64,000 bases of DNA. It comes from Candidatus Obscuribacterales bacterium (GTDB lineage Bacteria; Cyanobacteriota; Vampirovibrionia; Obscuribacterales; Obscuribacteraceae). Location of the stretch: positions 186,001 to 250,000 of the forward strand of contig JAHBVO010000006.1 of NCBI GenBank assembly GCA_019637435.1, read 5' to 3'. This document shows positions 9,173 through 19,100 of the stretch, piece after piece. Each line of letters starts with the position of its first letter. The stretch's first letter is position 1. Below the pieces are notes generated by a model, which was not told the origin of the DNA, searched no databases, and worked only from the letters and a program-made list of their open reading frames with translations. A program made the position numbers and the translations under genes.

Positions 9173-10504
9173 CTAACGCGAGAGCATATTTAAGCTGTTC
9201 ATGAGTTGGCCAAAACCTTCCATGTGCGAATTACCGCCGCTGCCGGAACCGTTCAGATACTGCCTGACAGCAGGATTGTTGGCGTACTGTTGCATAGACT
9301 GGGAGTAATTGCTAGCGCCGCCTGTTGCAGCGCCCAGGCTGTTGAGAATGCTCGATAAACCCTCCATGCCACTGCCGCCGCCTGCACCAGCCTGTTGAAG
9401 TATCTGAGTCATATTGCCCATGCCGGTGGGCACCGGGCTTGTGTTCATTACCTGACCACGATTCACGTTGCCATACATAATCAGTTTGCGAAGAAATTTA
9501 CCGGACGCGTCGTAGTCAACAGATGCAGCGAGCACATACATTTGCGATGGTGACTGGCGTGTGAAACGCAGAACGCTTTCTGTATAACCGCTCTCACTGC
9601 GACCGCTAGATTGAACAGACGCATTCCGAGTGACAATTTGCTCCTCGACAACATTCGCGGCGAGCTGCCGAATTTCATTCTTGACGACGCGCTGGTCGAT
9701 TTGATTGCCGGAAACGCCGACTTCCATACTCCCGCTCGTCGAAACCGTTCCAAAGTGCAAGATCACCGGTACTTTCATGTTCGCCATCATCTGCGATACC
9801 ATGCCGCCCATTCCGCCAGCACCGCCCTGCATCATTTTCTGGTAGGAAAACGATTGGCTCGCAGGAATCATGATGCGCACCTGAGCCGGCTCCAGGTCGA
9901 TCTTACCCATAGCATGTTGAAAGGTGAAATTGACATCGCCGGCGGTGCCGGGAGCGAGAATCTCTCTGAGTTTGTTGGACTCGTTGGCATCCTCTTCATA
10001 GGAAAGCGGCGAAACGCTATACCGCCAGACCCGAATGGTACCGCCCCAGGTGCCGGAAAAATCCATAGGAAACGAAGTGGCGACCGAGCCGCTGAAGCGC
10101 GATTCGGAAGTGGACGCTTTGAGCGGCTCGCGGCGCGAAATATCGAGTGATGCCTTCTGCATTTGCAGACTGGGCATCTGAACGCTTGCCTCGCTGGCAA
10201 TTTGATCGATTCGACCATACAAAGTTATCGGTTTTGCTTTAGTGGAAACGTTTGAAGTAGTCCGCTTTGCAGGAACAGCAGGTTTAAGCGAGTCCTCGAC
10301 AGCCGATTCAGACTGCAACCCGGCACCGGCGCCAGCGTTCTGCTCTGGTGTTTCACTTCTCGCAGGCACAACCGGCTTAGCCGCAGGTCCATCCTCGGAC
10401 GGCCAGCTCATATCTTCAGCCAGTCCGGGAGGAACAGCAAGACTCGTCAAAATACACAGCGAAAGCAGCAGCGAGTTGAACCGATTCCCGTCGTTTAATC
10501 TCAT
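9173..10504 (-). CDS. Secreted hypothetical protein with Gly/Met/Ser-rich C-terminus
   Basis: A 443-residue protein with a signal peptide (SLLLSLCILTSLAVPPGLA) and a good ribosome-binding site, AGGAAGG, just before the ATG. The first 100 residues are low-complexity Pro/Ala/Ser. The middle (about 130-330) is a probable beta-rich domain containing DFSGTWGGTIRVWRYSVSPLS. The last 100 residues are Gly/Ser/Met/Asn-rich (QQAGAGGGSGMEGLSSIL). No family recognised. It heads a two-gene minus-strand unit and is divergent from the alpha/beta hydrolase gene, sharing about 95 bp of upstream sequence with it. Confidence 0.7.
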   Translation of the reverse strand: MRLNDGNRFNSLLLSLCILTSLAVPPGLAEDMSWPSEDGPAAKPVVPARSETPEQNAGAGAGLQSESAVEDSLKPAVPAKRTTSNVSTKAKPITLYGRIDQIASEASVQMPSLQMQKASLDISRREPLKASTSESRFSGSVATSFPMDFSGTWGGTIRVWRYSVSPLSYEEDANESNKLREILAPGTAGDVNFTFQHAMGKIDLEPAQVRIMIPASQSFSYQKMMQGGAGGMGGMVSQMMANMKVPVILHFGTVSTSGSMEVGVSGNQIDQRVVKNEIRQLAANVVEEQIVTRNASVQSSGRSESGYTESVLRFTRQSPSQMYVLAASVDYDASGKFLRKLIMYGNVNRGQVMNTSPVPTGMGNMTQILQQAGAGGGSGMEGLSSILNSLGAATGGASNYSQSMQQYANNPAVRQYLNGSGSGGNSHMEGFGQLMNSLNMLSR

Positions 10505-10600
10505 AACCTTCCTGACTCTGTCCTGCCAAAGATTTGCCTATTTCGACCAATGTTCCAACATAAGTTAAGATCTAAACATGGAGTAACCCGGGGCGAGACC

Positions 10601-11467
10601 ATGATTAGAAACCCAGTGGCGAGAAACCTGATTTTAGCCTTCTTGCTGCTCATTTCCCTTTACTGCGCGATATCACCGGTGGTGGCAATGCCGCTTTACG
10701 ACAAAATGCTTTTCTTCCCGACGAAACAGTTCGAGACGGACTTCGATAACCTCGCTGGCTTTGCGAAGGAGGACGCCACCTTCACCTCCGCGGACGGTTC
10801 AAAACTGCATGCCTGGTACATCCCAGTTCCCCATTCTCGGGGAACCGTAATCATAAGTCATGGCAACGCCGGGAATATAAGCTACCGGGTGCCTCTGATG
10901 GAGCTGTTTTTGAAACAGAAACTGTCGGTTCTTGCCTATGATTATCAGGGATACGGCAAAAGTGAAGGAACGCCGTCTATCGATCACGTCTGTGAAGACG
11001 GGCTTGCAGCCTATGATTTCCTGACAAAAGAGCGCGGAGTTGAATCAAAAAAGATTATCGTTTACGGAGAATCACTCGGCGGTGGTGTCGCCTCATATAT
11101 AGCTGCAAATCGCAAAGTAGAAGCCATCATTCTTCAATCTGCGTTTTCATCCTTGCCCCATATCGCTCGGTTAAAGATGCCGCTGATGCGATTTTACCCG
11201 AACTTTTTCTTCCCTAAGAATTGCATGGACAGCGCATCGTTGCTGTCGGTCGAGCACGCTCCGCTCCTCATAGTTCATGGCGAGAATGACACAATCATCC
11301 CTGTGTCGGAGGCGCACAAACTGTTTGATGCAGCGGTGGACCCTAAGAAGTTGGTGACTATTGAAAACGCCAATCACAATGACATGTACGGATCTCAATA
11401 CGAAGCCAGCTTGAGCGGCGCAATAGTGGACTTTCTCCAAACCATTGGCGCATTCAAAGTGAACTGA
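10601..11467 (+). CDS. Alpha/beta hydrolase, BEM46/ABHD13-like
   Basis: A 288-residue serine hydrolase with an N-terminal signal-anchor (LILAFLLLISLYCAISPVVA), so the catalytic domain is likely on the periplasmic face. The oxyanion segment is HGNAGN, the nucleophile is Ser158 in GESLGGG, the acid is Asp in HGENDTIIP and the base His in NANHND. The fold order and length fit the BEM46-type family; the substrate is unknown. The ATG at 10601 is chosen because it places the hydrophobic anchor right at the N-terminus. It ends 11 bp before the convergent S9 peptidase gene. Confidence 0.82.
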   Translation: MIRNPVARNLILAFLLLISLYCAISPVVAMPLYDKMLFFPTKQFETDFDNLAGFAKEDATFTSADGSKLHAWYIPVPHSRGTVIISHGNAGNISYRVPLMELFLKQKLSVLAYDYQGYGKSEGTPSIDHVCEDGLAAYDFLTKERGVESKKIIVYGESLGGGVASYIAANRKVEAIILQSAFSSLPHIARLKMPLMRFYPNFFFPKNCMDSASLLSVEHAPLLIVHGENDTIIPVSEAHKLFDAAVDPKKLVTIENANHNDMYGSQYEASLSGAIVDFLQTIGAFKVN

Positions 11468-11478
11468 ACGACACTGCT

Positions 11479-13407
11479 CTAGTTCAACAGATACTTCTCG
11501 ACGAACTCCACTGTCGTGTAGAACAGATAGTCTCTGTTCTTTTTCTTTCTGAAACCGTGACCTTCGTCTTCCGCCATGAGAAACCAAACGGGCGTCCCGG
11601 TTTTCTTCAACGCGTCGTACATTTGCTCGGCTTCGCTGGCGGGGACGCGCGGGTCATTTTTCCCTTGCACTATATACAGTGGCTTTTTGATTTCCGCAGC
11701 TTTACCCAGAGGTGCGGTCCGCTCCAGAAATTTGCGCATCTCAGGATCGCGCTCGTCACCGTATTCGACACGGCGCAAGTCACGGCGATAAGCTTCGGTG
11801 TGTTCCAGAAAAGTCACTATGTTGGAGAAACCAACCAGATCAAGCGAGCATCGTATTTTGTCGGAGTATAGAACGGAGACGGCGAGCGTCATATGACCAC
11901 CATAGGAGCCACCCATTACCATTATCCGGTCCCCATCCAGATTCGGCTGGGTTTTAATCCAGTTCAACAGCGCCTCTATATCCTTGTAAGTATCCTCGCG
12001 TTTAAATCCGTTATCGAGCAGGCTGAAAGTTTTACCGTACCCGGTGGAGCCTCTTACGTTTGGACAAATCTGCACGACGCCAAGTTCATTCATCCAGAAA
12101 TTTCCGCGATCGAGAAACCAGGGGCGAAATTGCGACTCGGGTCCGCCGTGGATATTGATAATCACGGGACGTTTACCGGGAAATTTCTTGGCGTCCGGCT
12201 TGTACATGAACGCTGAAATTTCACGATCATCAAACGACTTCCATTTGATCAATTCCGGATCTGCAAAGTTGTCAGTGTTGAGAAAACCGGTCTCGCTGTA
12301 GGTCCAACGCTCGACCTTACCGCTTTCCGTGTCCAGCGAATGAACATCAGAAGGAGAGCGAGACGTCTCAAGGTTAAAACCTAAATCGCGACTGTTTTTA
12401 TGCCACCGCAGACCAGTGACCTGTCCAACCGGAAGTTTGGGAACGGACAACTCCTTATTGTCGGCAGTCGACATCAAATGCAAGACTCCAAGCCCTTCTT
12501 CGTTGACGGACATGGCAATCTTTTTGCCGTCATCAGACAAAGCGAACTCATCGACATCCCACTTTATGTGGTCGGTTAGATAGGTATACTTTTTGGTTTC
12601 CAAATCAATGTATGCAAGGCGCAAAAATTCTGAATCCTTGTCGGTCGTCACGTAGACGCCTTTTCCATCCTTACTGAAGCGCGCACCATTGTATGAAATT
12701 TTGGTTTTGGATTCACGATCTGTAAGCGCAACCTTCGTCCCTTTCTCTACGTCGACCAACCAGATGTATCCTTCGTTGACTGAAAGTTGCTCCAGCAAGA
12801 GCATTTGTTTGTCGTCCGGCGACCAATCTTGAGGGTCCCAGCCGCCGCCTTGCAGCTGAACGACGAGTTTGTCAGAGGACGGATCTTTCGGATTCATTAC
12901 CCAAACATCAACGTCAGCACCGTTACGACGAGTGGAACCGTAGGCGTAGCGGTCTCCCTTCGTAGACCAGATTCCACCCGTGTTGCGTGACTTGCCATCA
13001 GTAAGCAGCACCACATCTTTGGTTTCAACGTCATAGGAATACTTTTGGAAAAACTCATCGCCGCCTTTATCTTTATCGAATATAAAATACTTTCCTTCGG
13101 TCGGCTGGAAGGAGCCACCATTGGCGGTGTCCTTGAAAAATGTCAACTGCTTCCGCTCACCGCCAGGCATGGCAAGGTGGTGGACTTGAACTACGTCGGC
13201 AAAGCGGGTCTCAATCAACATTTCGCGCTTGCTCGGGTGCCAGCTGCCGATATGAGCATTGCGAAACTCTGTGTATTTTTCGACTTTGTCGATCAGACTG
13301 AGCGGTGGGCTTGGCACATCACGCACGACGAGATTGTCACCAGGCGGTAGAACCGCGGATGAAGAGGTGGCAAACGCTGTTGCCAACACCATAATAAGTT
13401 TATGCAT
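11479..13407 (-). CDS. S9 family (prolyl oligopeptidase-type) peptidase
   Basis: A 642-residue secreted peptidase. A signal peptide (LIMVLATAFATSSSAVL) starts at the ATG at 13407, which has GGAG eight bases upstream. An N-terminal beta-propeller with repeated WSPDDK/SKDGKG/SDDGKK blades covers about 40-400. The C-terminal alpha/beta hydrolase has IHGGPESQ, the nucleophile in GGSYGGHM, the Asp in GKNDPRVP and the His in EDEGHGF. The family cleaves or trims oligopeptides, often after Pro or Ala. It follows the TetR gene by 76 bp on the same strand, so it may belong to its regulon. Confidence 0.9.
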   Translation of the reverse strand: MHKLIMVLATAFATSSSAVLPPGDNLVVRDVPSPPLSLIDKVEKYTEFRNAHIGSWHPSKREMLIETRFADVVQVHHLAMPGGERKQLTFFKDTANGGSFQPTEGKYFIFDKDKGGDEFFQKYSYDVETKDVVLLTDGKSRNTGGIWSTKGDRYAYGSTRRNGADVDVWVMNPKDPSSDKLVVQLQGGGWDPQDWSPDDKQMLLLEQLSVNEGYIWLVDVEKGTKVALTDRESKTKISYNGARFSKDGKGVYVTTDKDSEFLRLAYIDLETKKYTYLTDHIKWDVDEFALSDDGKKIAMSVNEEGLGVLHLMSTADNKELSVPKLPVGQVTGLRWHKNSRDLGFNLETSRSPSDVHSLDTESGKVERWTYSETGFLNTDNFADPELIKWKSFDDREISAFMYKPDAKKFPGKRPVIINIHGGPESQFRPWFLDRGNFWMNELGVVQICPNVRGSTGYGKTFSLLDNGFKREDTYKDIEALLNWIKTQPNLDGDRIMVMGGSYGGHMTLAVSVLYSDKIRCSLDLVGFSNIVTFLEHTEAYRRDLRRVEYGDERDPEMRKFLERTAPLGKAAEIKKPLYIVQGKNDPRVPASEAEQMYDALKKTGTPVWFLMAEDEGHGFRKKKNRDYLFYTTVEFVEKYLLN

Positions 13408-13483
13408 CACATCACTCCACGAGATGGCTTCCCAGAAGACTGAACATATTAGCAGCCTTGAAGACGGGAGTTCATGACGGTGG

Positions 13484-14086
13484 CTATTCTGGTTTTCGAA
13501 CGCCACGAAGGATGATGTTGACCCAGTCGTCGATTTTGTTGACCAGCGGTCGGTTTTCATCCCCTGCAATCCATGTGACTTGCGCATGTTGAGACAGACC
13601 GGAAATTAATGCCCCCAGATCGCGGGCATCGTAACCGCTGTCGATTTCGCCCTTCTCTTGAGCGGCTCTGATTATCTTGGAGATGATGTTGGGCAGCGAT
13701 GAAGGATCGCTTTCATAGCTGCAATCAATCTGGTCCCTCATCTGACTGAACCAGGCAAGGAAAAAGTGCCTGGAGAGATCCTTATATAGTTGGGTTTCAC
13801 GAGCCAGCGTTTTCAAAGAATCGACAAGTACATCAACAGGCGACTCTCCTTTATCGAGTCGCATATCGACCGTCTCGCTAAGGCGTTTCAAATAACCTAT
13901 AGAAAGCCCGAGCAGCACCTCATCCTTCGACTTGAAGTGGTAATAAAGCGTCCCCTTCGCCACATTGGCTGCATCGGCTATATCGTCGACAGATGTGGCG
14001 TCATAACCTTTTTTCATAAATAGGATGCCAGCAGCCGCTAAGATGTCCTGCCTGGTGGCTTCTCGCTTCTCTTCCCGTCTCCCCAC
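13484..14086 (-). CDS. TetR/AcrR family transcriptional regulator
   Basis: About 200 residues with an N-terminal TetR helix-turn-helix: TRQDILAAAGILFMKKGYDA then TSVDDIADAANVAKGTLYYHF, which is a textbook match. The C-terminal ligand domain has no recognisable specificity. I place the start at the GTG at 14086 behind an AGGGGGA box; an ATG at 14143 would add 19 residues but would put the coding region through the 12-bp palindrome at 14129-14140. The S9 peptidase gene lies downstream and a small membrane protein gene diverges from it, the usual arrangement for a local repressor. Confidence 0.85.
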   Translation of the reverse strand: MGRREEKREATRQDILAAAGILFMKKGYDATSVDDIADAANVAKGTLYYHFKSKDEVLLGLSIGYLKRLSETVDMRLDKGESPVDVLVDSLKTLARETQLYKDLSRHFFLAWFSQMRDQIDCSYESDPSSLPNIISKIIRAAQEKGEIDSGYDARDLGALISGLSQHAQVTWIAGDENRPLVNKIDDWVNIILRGVRKPE

Positions 14087-14106
14087 ACGTCCCCCTGTTC
14101 CTTGAC

Positions 14107-14164
14107 AAAACCGACCAATGTATGATTTTATACTAGTATACAAATTTAGACTACAGTCGGTTTT
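14107..14164. promoter_or_regulatory. Nested palindrome, probable TetR operator and divergent promoter
   Basis: A perfect 12-bp palindrome, TATACTAGTATA (14129-14140), sits almost centred inside a perfect 9-bp inverted repeat, AAAACCGAC (14107-14115) and GTCGGTTTT (14156-14164). TATACT also reads as a -10 box on both strands. The position between a TetR gene and a divergent gene suggests autoregulation by steric block. This is inferred from position and symmetry only. Confidence 0.6.
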
Positions 14165-14237
14165 AATAAAACAGAGCTTAAGACTGAATTTGTTTCTCTA
14201 GCCGGGACAAATTAGTATCTAGAAGGTGGTTTTGACA

Positions 14238-14492
14238 ATGAAACCAGCACAGAATCCCAGACACGGTCTGGGTTCAGACTACCGTTTGAATTCGCAATGC
14301 TGCAAAGTAACCACCGCAGTACATCAGGCGAAACCCGTGTTCTACATGCTGATAAGCACAGCGATGCTGATCATTCTCGTTTATATGTTCTCGCTGAGCT
14401 TCGGACCGGAAGCATGGTCAAAGCAAAGGGATTTGACCCGTCATCATGTTTCGCACCAGGTCCATCAAACCGCGCACCTCATGCGGATTTGA
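14238..14492 (+). CDS. Small single-pass membrane protein
   Basis: 84 residues from the ATG at 14238, which has AAGGTGG seven bases upstream. One clear membrane helix (FYMLISTAMLIILVYMFSLSF) lies near residues 38-58, with a polar N-terminus and a His/Gln-rich tail. No family recognised. It is divergent from the TetR gene across the palindromic site, so it is a plausible target of that regulator. It ends 14 bp before the convergent subtilase gene. The reading frame is short and may be spurious, but the ribosome-binding site and membrane helix support it. Confidence 0.5.
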   Translation: MKPAQNPRHGLGSDYRLNSQCCKVTTAVHQAKPVFYMLISTAMLIILVYMFSLSFGPEAWSKQRDLTRHHVSHQVHQTAHLMRI

Positions 14493-14506
14493 GTTGAGCG
14501 TTCTGA

Positions 14507-15901
14507 TTATTTTTTTCGCTTCCAAAGTTTATTTGGATTCTTTTTCTTCTTAATAGGTAATGTCGGATCCGGGGGCGGACTTGTTCCCGGAGTGACCGTG
14601 GGCGGAGCCGTGCTCGTGGTGTTCAGTGCTTTGGCGACGCAGGCAGCAGCGTCGGGCAGCCCATATCCGTAAAACTTGTTCCATCCCGACGAACTGTTCG
14701 TAGTGTTTTGCTTGAGTATGTTTTCGACCTGGATATTAGTCAAAGTCGGCTTCGCGCCCCAGGTTAGAGCAGCGACTCCACAAGCCAGCGGAGAGGAGAA
14801 CGAAGTGCCCGCGACAGAAAGAACAGTGCTTGTGTTTTTAGAACAGTAGATATTCTGTCCGGGAGCGGTAAACCAGACGCAGTTTCCCCAATTCGAAAAG
14901 TATGCCAGCTCGTTGGTTTCATCGATAGCAGACACAACTATCAAATACGGCACCAACGGGTTGGAGTCGAACAAAGCCTCATTACCAGCGGCGTTGAACG
15001 TCAGTCCGCCTTTAACATCATGGAAATATTGAAGATATTCATGAAGCACTGGATTATCCGAAGCGTTAGCAACCGAATAAGGCGGAGTGCCATTCACGCT
15101 TAAATTAATCAGCCTGGCGGTGGTGCTGTTGTTGCAGTAATCAAAGGCATCGAGGATTGCGACATTGGAAAACGTTCCATCCGGTCGCCCTGCCCGCACA
15201 GGAATAATATTGGATAGCCGCGCCGGACCAGCGGTTCCATTGAGGTTACCGGCCAACGCTGCCGCGGTGGTCGACACCATAGTGCCATGACCGTTCACAT
15301 CGGTCTGCGTAGTCGTGTGGTTAACCGCGTCATATGGAGAAACCAGCTTGCCCGTCAAATCAAAATTACTCGATGTCACCCCTGTATCTATGACAGCAAT
15401 CGAGGTGTTCGCGTTACCATAAGACAGATCCCAAGCCGGTGAGACATTAAGCGCGGTGAGCGCCCATTGCTGAGGATAGTACTGATCGTTTGGTGCGGCG
15501 TTCGTATGCGCCAGGTAATCACGCTGCACAGACCGCATGTTCTCATCTTTCATGAGCGAGCGTTCGGCTTTGACGAAAGTCTGAGCATCAGGGAAAGTCA
15601 CGACCCAGACAGTCATAGAGCCTCGACCGATTGTTCTTGTGATCGTACCACTGACCTCACGCACAGCTTGCACTGCATCATCATCAGTGGCTTTGAACGG
15701 CATCACCAACAGAGTGTTTTGCGTCCAGGAGACAGGCGCAATACGCTTTTTCAACGGTCTGCGATTCTTCGCTGTCGGCAACTTCAATGCCGGTCTTTCT
15801 GATTGCGAAATCACAGGTTGGGAATTGGCAGCGATCACTGCGGTCAGACCTAGAGCCAGACCGCCGGCGAGCGTGAGCCATTTAGGTTTTCTTGGTTTCA
15901 T
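14507..15901 (-). CDS. S8 family serine peptidase (subtilase)
   Basis: A 464-residue secreted protease. The order is signal peptide (LTLAGGLALGLTAVIAANS), a propeptide-like region (about 60-130) and a catalytic domain. The triad is Asp172 in AVIDTGV, His205 in NGHGTMV and Ser367 in GTSFSSPLA; the oxyanion Asn is Asn307 in AAGNE. NDQYYPQQWAL before the catalytic domain is typical of subtilases with an autoprocessed propeptide. After the domain comes a Thr/Pro linker and a very basic tail (PIKKKKNPNKLWKRKK). The start at the ATG at 15901 puts the signal peptide at the N-terminus; an upstream in-frame codon at 15955 is less likely. Confidence 0.92.
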   Translation of the reverse strand: MKPRKPKWLTLAGGLALGLTAVIAANSQPVISQSERPALKLPTAKNRRPLKKRIAPVSWTQNTLLVMPFKATDDDAVQAVREVSGTITRTIGRGSMTVWVVTFPDAQTFVKAERSLMKDENMRSVQRDYLAHTNAAPNDQYYPQQWALTALNVSPAWDLSYGNANTSIAVIDTGVTSSNFDLTGKLVSPYDAVNHTTTQTDVNGHGTMVSTTAAALAGNLNGTAGPARLSNIIPVRAGRPDGTFSNVAILDAFDYCNNSTTARLINLSVNGTPPYSVANASDNPVLHEYLQYFHDVKGGLTFNAAGNEALFDSNPLVPYLIVVSAIDETNELAYFSNWGNCVWFTAPGQNIYCSKNTSTVLSVAGTSFSSPLACGVAALTWGAKPTLTNIQVENILKQNTTNSSSGWNKFYGYGLPDAAACVAKALNTTSTAPPTVTPGTSPPPDPTLPIKKKKNPNKLWKRKK

Positions 15902-16174
15902 AGCCTGCTGGAGAAAGTGAGAGTGTGTCTCCGATTCCAGGGTTCGGATGATCAACTTTATACCCGGTTTGGTACAGCTTTCATCTAATCACGCGGGTGA
16001 GCGGTGTGCGCTGCCACCCTGCTTTCCGCAACCTTCAGGCGTTCACGCAGGCATCGTCTCTTTAGACAGAGTTGACGTGTAGGTACTCGCGTGGACACGA
16101 TGGTGGCGGCATGGTAACCTTTTGTGCATTCTCGACAGGTTGCCGCCTGATTAGCGTCCTGAGGAACCAGATCA

Positions 16175-19100
16175 ATGCCGCAACACGAGCGCCGTTTTAT
16201 CAAGGGAAACAGAACCAGCTTTTTTACAACAGTTCTGTTGGCGATGAGCTTGAATTTGATGTCTTCGCCGCAGGCAGTGGCGAAGGGAGAGTTCAGAGAA
16301 TTCAAAACCAACAACCCGGGCATCGACAACCGCTCTCTGCGCGAGATGTTCAGACAGCAAGTACCGAGCACTCGCACACAGCTCAACCTGACTGAATCAG
16401 GTCGAGCATCTAATAATTCCAGGTTAAGCGGAAGTTTAGTAATCCCGAACATCCAGCCTCAAAGAGAATCTAAACGGCTCAACGCTGATTTGCATCGGCA
16501 GACAATGCAACTTCAGATCAACGGCAAACTTGCGAACACAAGACTGGGAGTCGATTTGAATCTTGATTCGGTCGACCGCAACATCGTACTCGGGGAAAAG
16601 CTGTTCGGGCATGCGACTTCGGTAACCATCGATAAAGGTGGCGAAACAGCCGTATTTACAGCCGGCTCACAAGTTACTGCTGCGGAGTATGTTGCTGTTA
16701 AGCAAGTGCTGATGGCAGGAACACAGTCTGTTTCGCTCGACGGAAGTGGACGAGCTGTAGGAGGCAGCGTCGACCTCGGTGAGATAACTGCTAGAAATGA
16801 CAGAATGCGAGCCGATGATTTAGCGATACCGGTCAATGTCACCGCATATGGTGACTTTGCGAAAAATCCCACATTTCAAGTCATCGGAAATCTAGTCAAT
16901 GCCGGAGTGATTTACGCACAAACAACGAGGAGAGGTGATTCTCGCGGCACGATCCAGGCTGACAGTCTCACTAACCAATCCTCGGGTATTATTACTTCTG
17001 TCTCTCCAGACAGCAACTCTGTAGTGGATTTGACCCTTCAAAGCAGAACATCGATTTTGAACTCGGGCATAATTGCCAGCTCTGGTTCTCTTACACTGAC
17101 TGCTGGAAATGAAGTTAGGAACGACAGCGATGGTACGGTTTCAGCTCAGAAGAATATCGTCATAACCGCTCCGTCAATAGTTAATAACAATTCCATTCAA
17201 TCCGCATCCGGCAGCGTGACACTGGACGCTCCGGCTGAACTCCTGGTGGATAATCGCTTTGGAGCAATCACTGCCTCGAACGGTTCCATTAATGTACGCA
17301 ATTCGTCGTTTAAAAACGACTCCGGCACTGTTGTTTTCGGCGGCGATCTGATCAGTGAAAACGTCAACGTCAACACCGGTCGCGGGACTGCTGACATCAC
17401 AGTCCGCGAACTCACCGGAAGGCTGAACCAGAAAGGTTTTGCCTCTCATGTGTCGGCGGAAACCGATGTATTATCGCTGGGCGACATTAGCCTTGCCGGA
17501 GATCCTACTTATAAGAACTCGACAGGCGACATAATCATCACGGGTAGTATCACCGTAGCAGAAGCTTTGACTCTAATTGCCAGCGGTGACATCACCAACT
17601 CTGTACCGGCAACTATAACGGCAGGCAGCAGTGCCGGTGGATTCGACATCACCCTCATCGCCGGCGCTAATATCACCTCCGGCTCACCGGACACAACGAC
17701 AATCGGACCAATCCCCCCGACGTTGCCTGGCTCTACTGCCACTACCATCAGTGGCACTGCCTCGGGAACAGGTGGGAATATTCTACTTGGCACTTCAGAA
17801 TTTTTGCCGGTGACTATCAACGCCAGAGCGACATCAGGCAACAATGTCAACGGCGGCAACGTGCTTATTGCCGCGTTTAACAGCGGAGCGAATAAAGGCA
17901 TTATCGACATGCCATTTAGCCAGTTGAACACCGGCGGCCGAGGGGCGGGCAACAATGGCAATGTTACACTGATTGCCGGGGGCGCGCCGTCCGGTTTTAC
18001 GATTGAAACAGGTGGAATTGATACCACCGGCGGCAGTGGCAGCGGCGGAGACATAAATATATTCAGCTTCACGCCACAAGCGTCAGCAGGAAATGTAACT
18101 TACGATCAGTTCGGCGCACGAACTTCAGCCTCGCAAATCGTAGCGAGCACTACGTCTCAGTTTTCTCCTCATATATTTTTAAACGGAGATCTAAACGCGT
18201 CAGGAAACGTAAACGTTTCAAGCGGCACTGACGGCAACATAACTATCGGAGATTTCAACATCACCTGCCGAGGTGACAACAGCATCGTCAATTTGACCGC
18301 CAGTGGGCTCGGTAACATTTCAGGCAGTGACTTCACAACAATTTCGTGCGACACACTGAATTTGCTCGTGGATACAGGCGACATCGGCGACATCGCGACA
18401 AACACACCAATTTTCACGGACGCGACGACTATCACCGCCAATGGTGACACGAGTTCCACAGACGTACTCTTGCAGACCTTCAACCCGGGGTTGAACACCT
18501 TCTCAGGAAGCGCCTTTTCAATGAACGTAGCAACACAAGGACCGCTAATCGCAAATCCCGACAACGGTCCAATCGTAGCTCAAACATTGCTCATTGGCTC
18601 TTTCGGCGGCAGCGCGGGACTGAATGCCCAACATCCGCTGGAGGTTGATGCGACATTTTTGTTTGTCGCGGGCTTGGGTGGCGATGTCTACGTCCACAAT
18701 AACAATACCGGGCAGACCAACCTGACCGGTGGACAAGCGTTGCAGGCGTCAGGCACTTTCATGGTCACCAGTGACGGTACCATCGGACTGGCTAGCGGTG
18801 ACTCCATTCGAGCAAAGAATGTTATTTTGCAACCTGCATCAGAGTTCCTAAATCTGGTTGGATCGATAAGCGGAACTCAGAGTGTCTCGTTGGTATCGGA
18901 TATGTCAATCGATCCGGCAAATATAGGCGCGACTGTAAACACGCCGCTGTTGAATTTGACGTCGTTAAACGGCGACGTTGGAATTAGCCCGACCACACGC
19001 TTCCAGGCCAGCACCGGGGTTGGTGCCGTCGCCGCGTACGCGCCCAATGGAAGCGTTTACTTGCAGGGCGCTGCGAGCAGCAAAGCCGGCATTGCAGGCG

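Noticed and set aside
14102..14134. Consensus promoter TTGACA plus TATACT upstream of the 84-residue gene
   Set aside because: Spacing is 21 bp, longer than the normal 16-18, so I do not call it a promoter.
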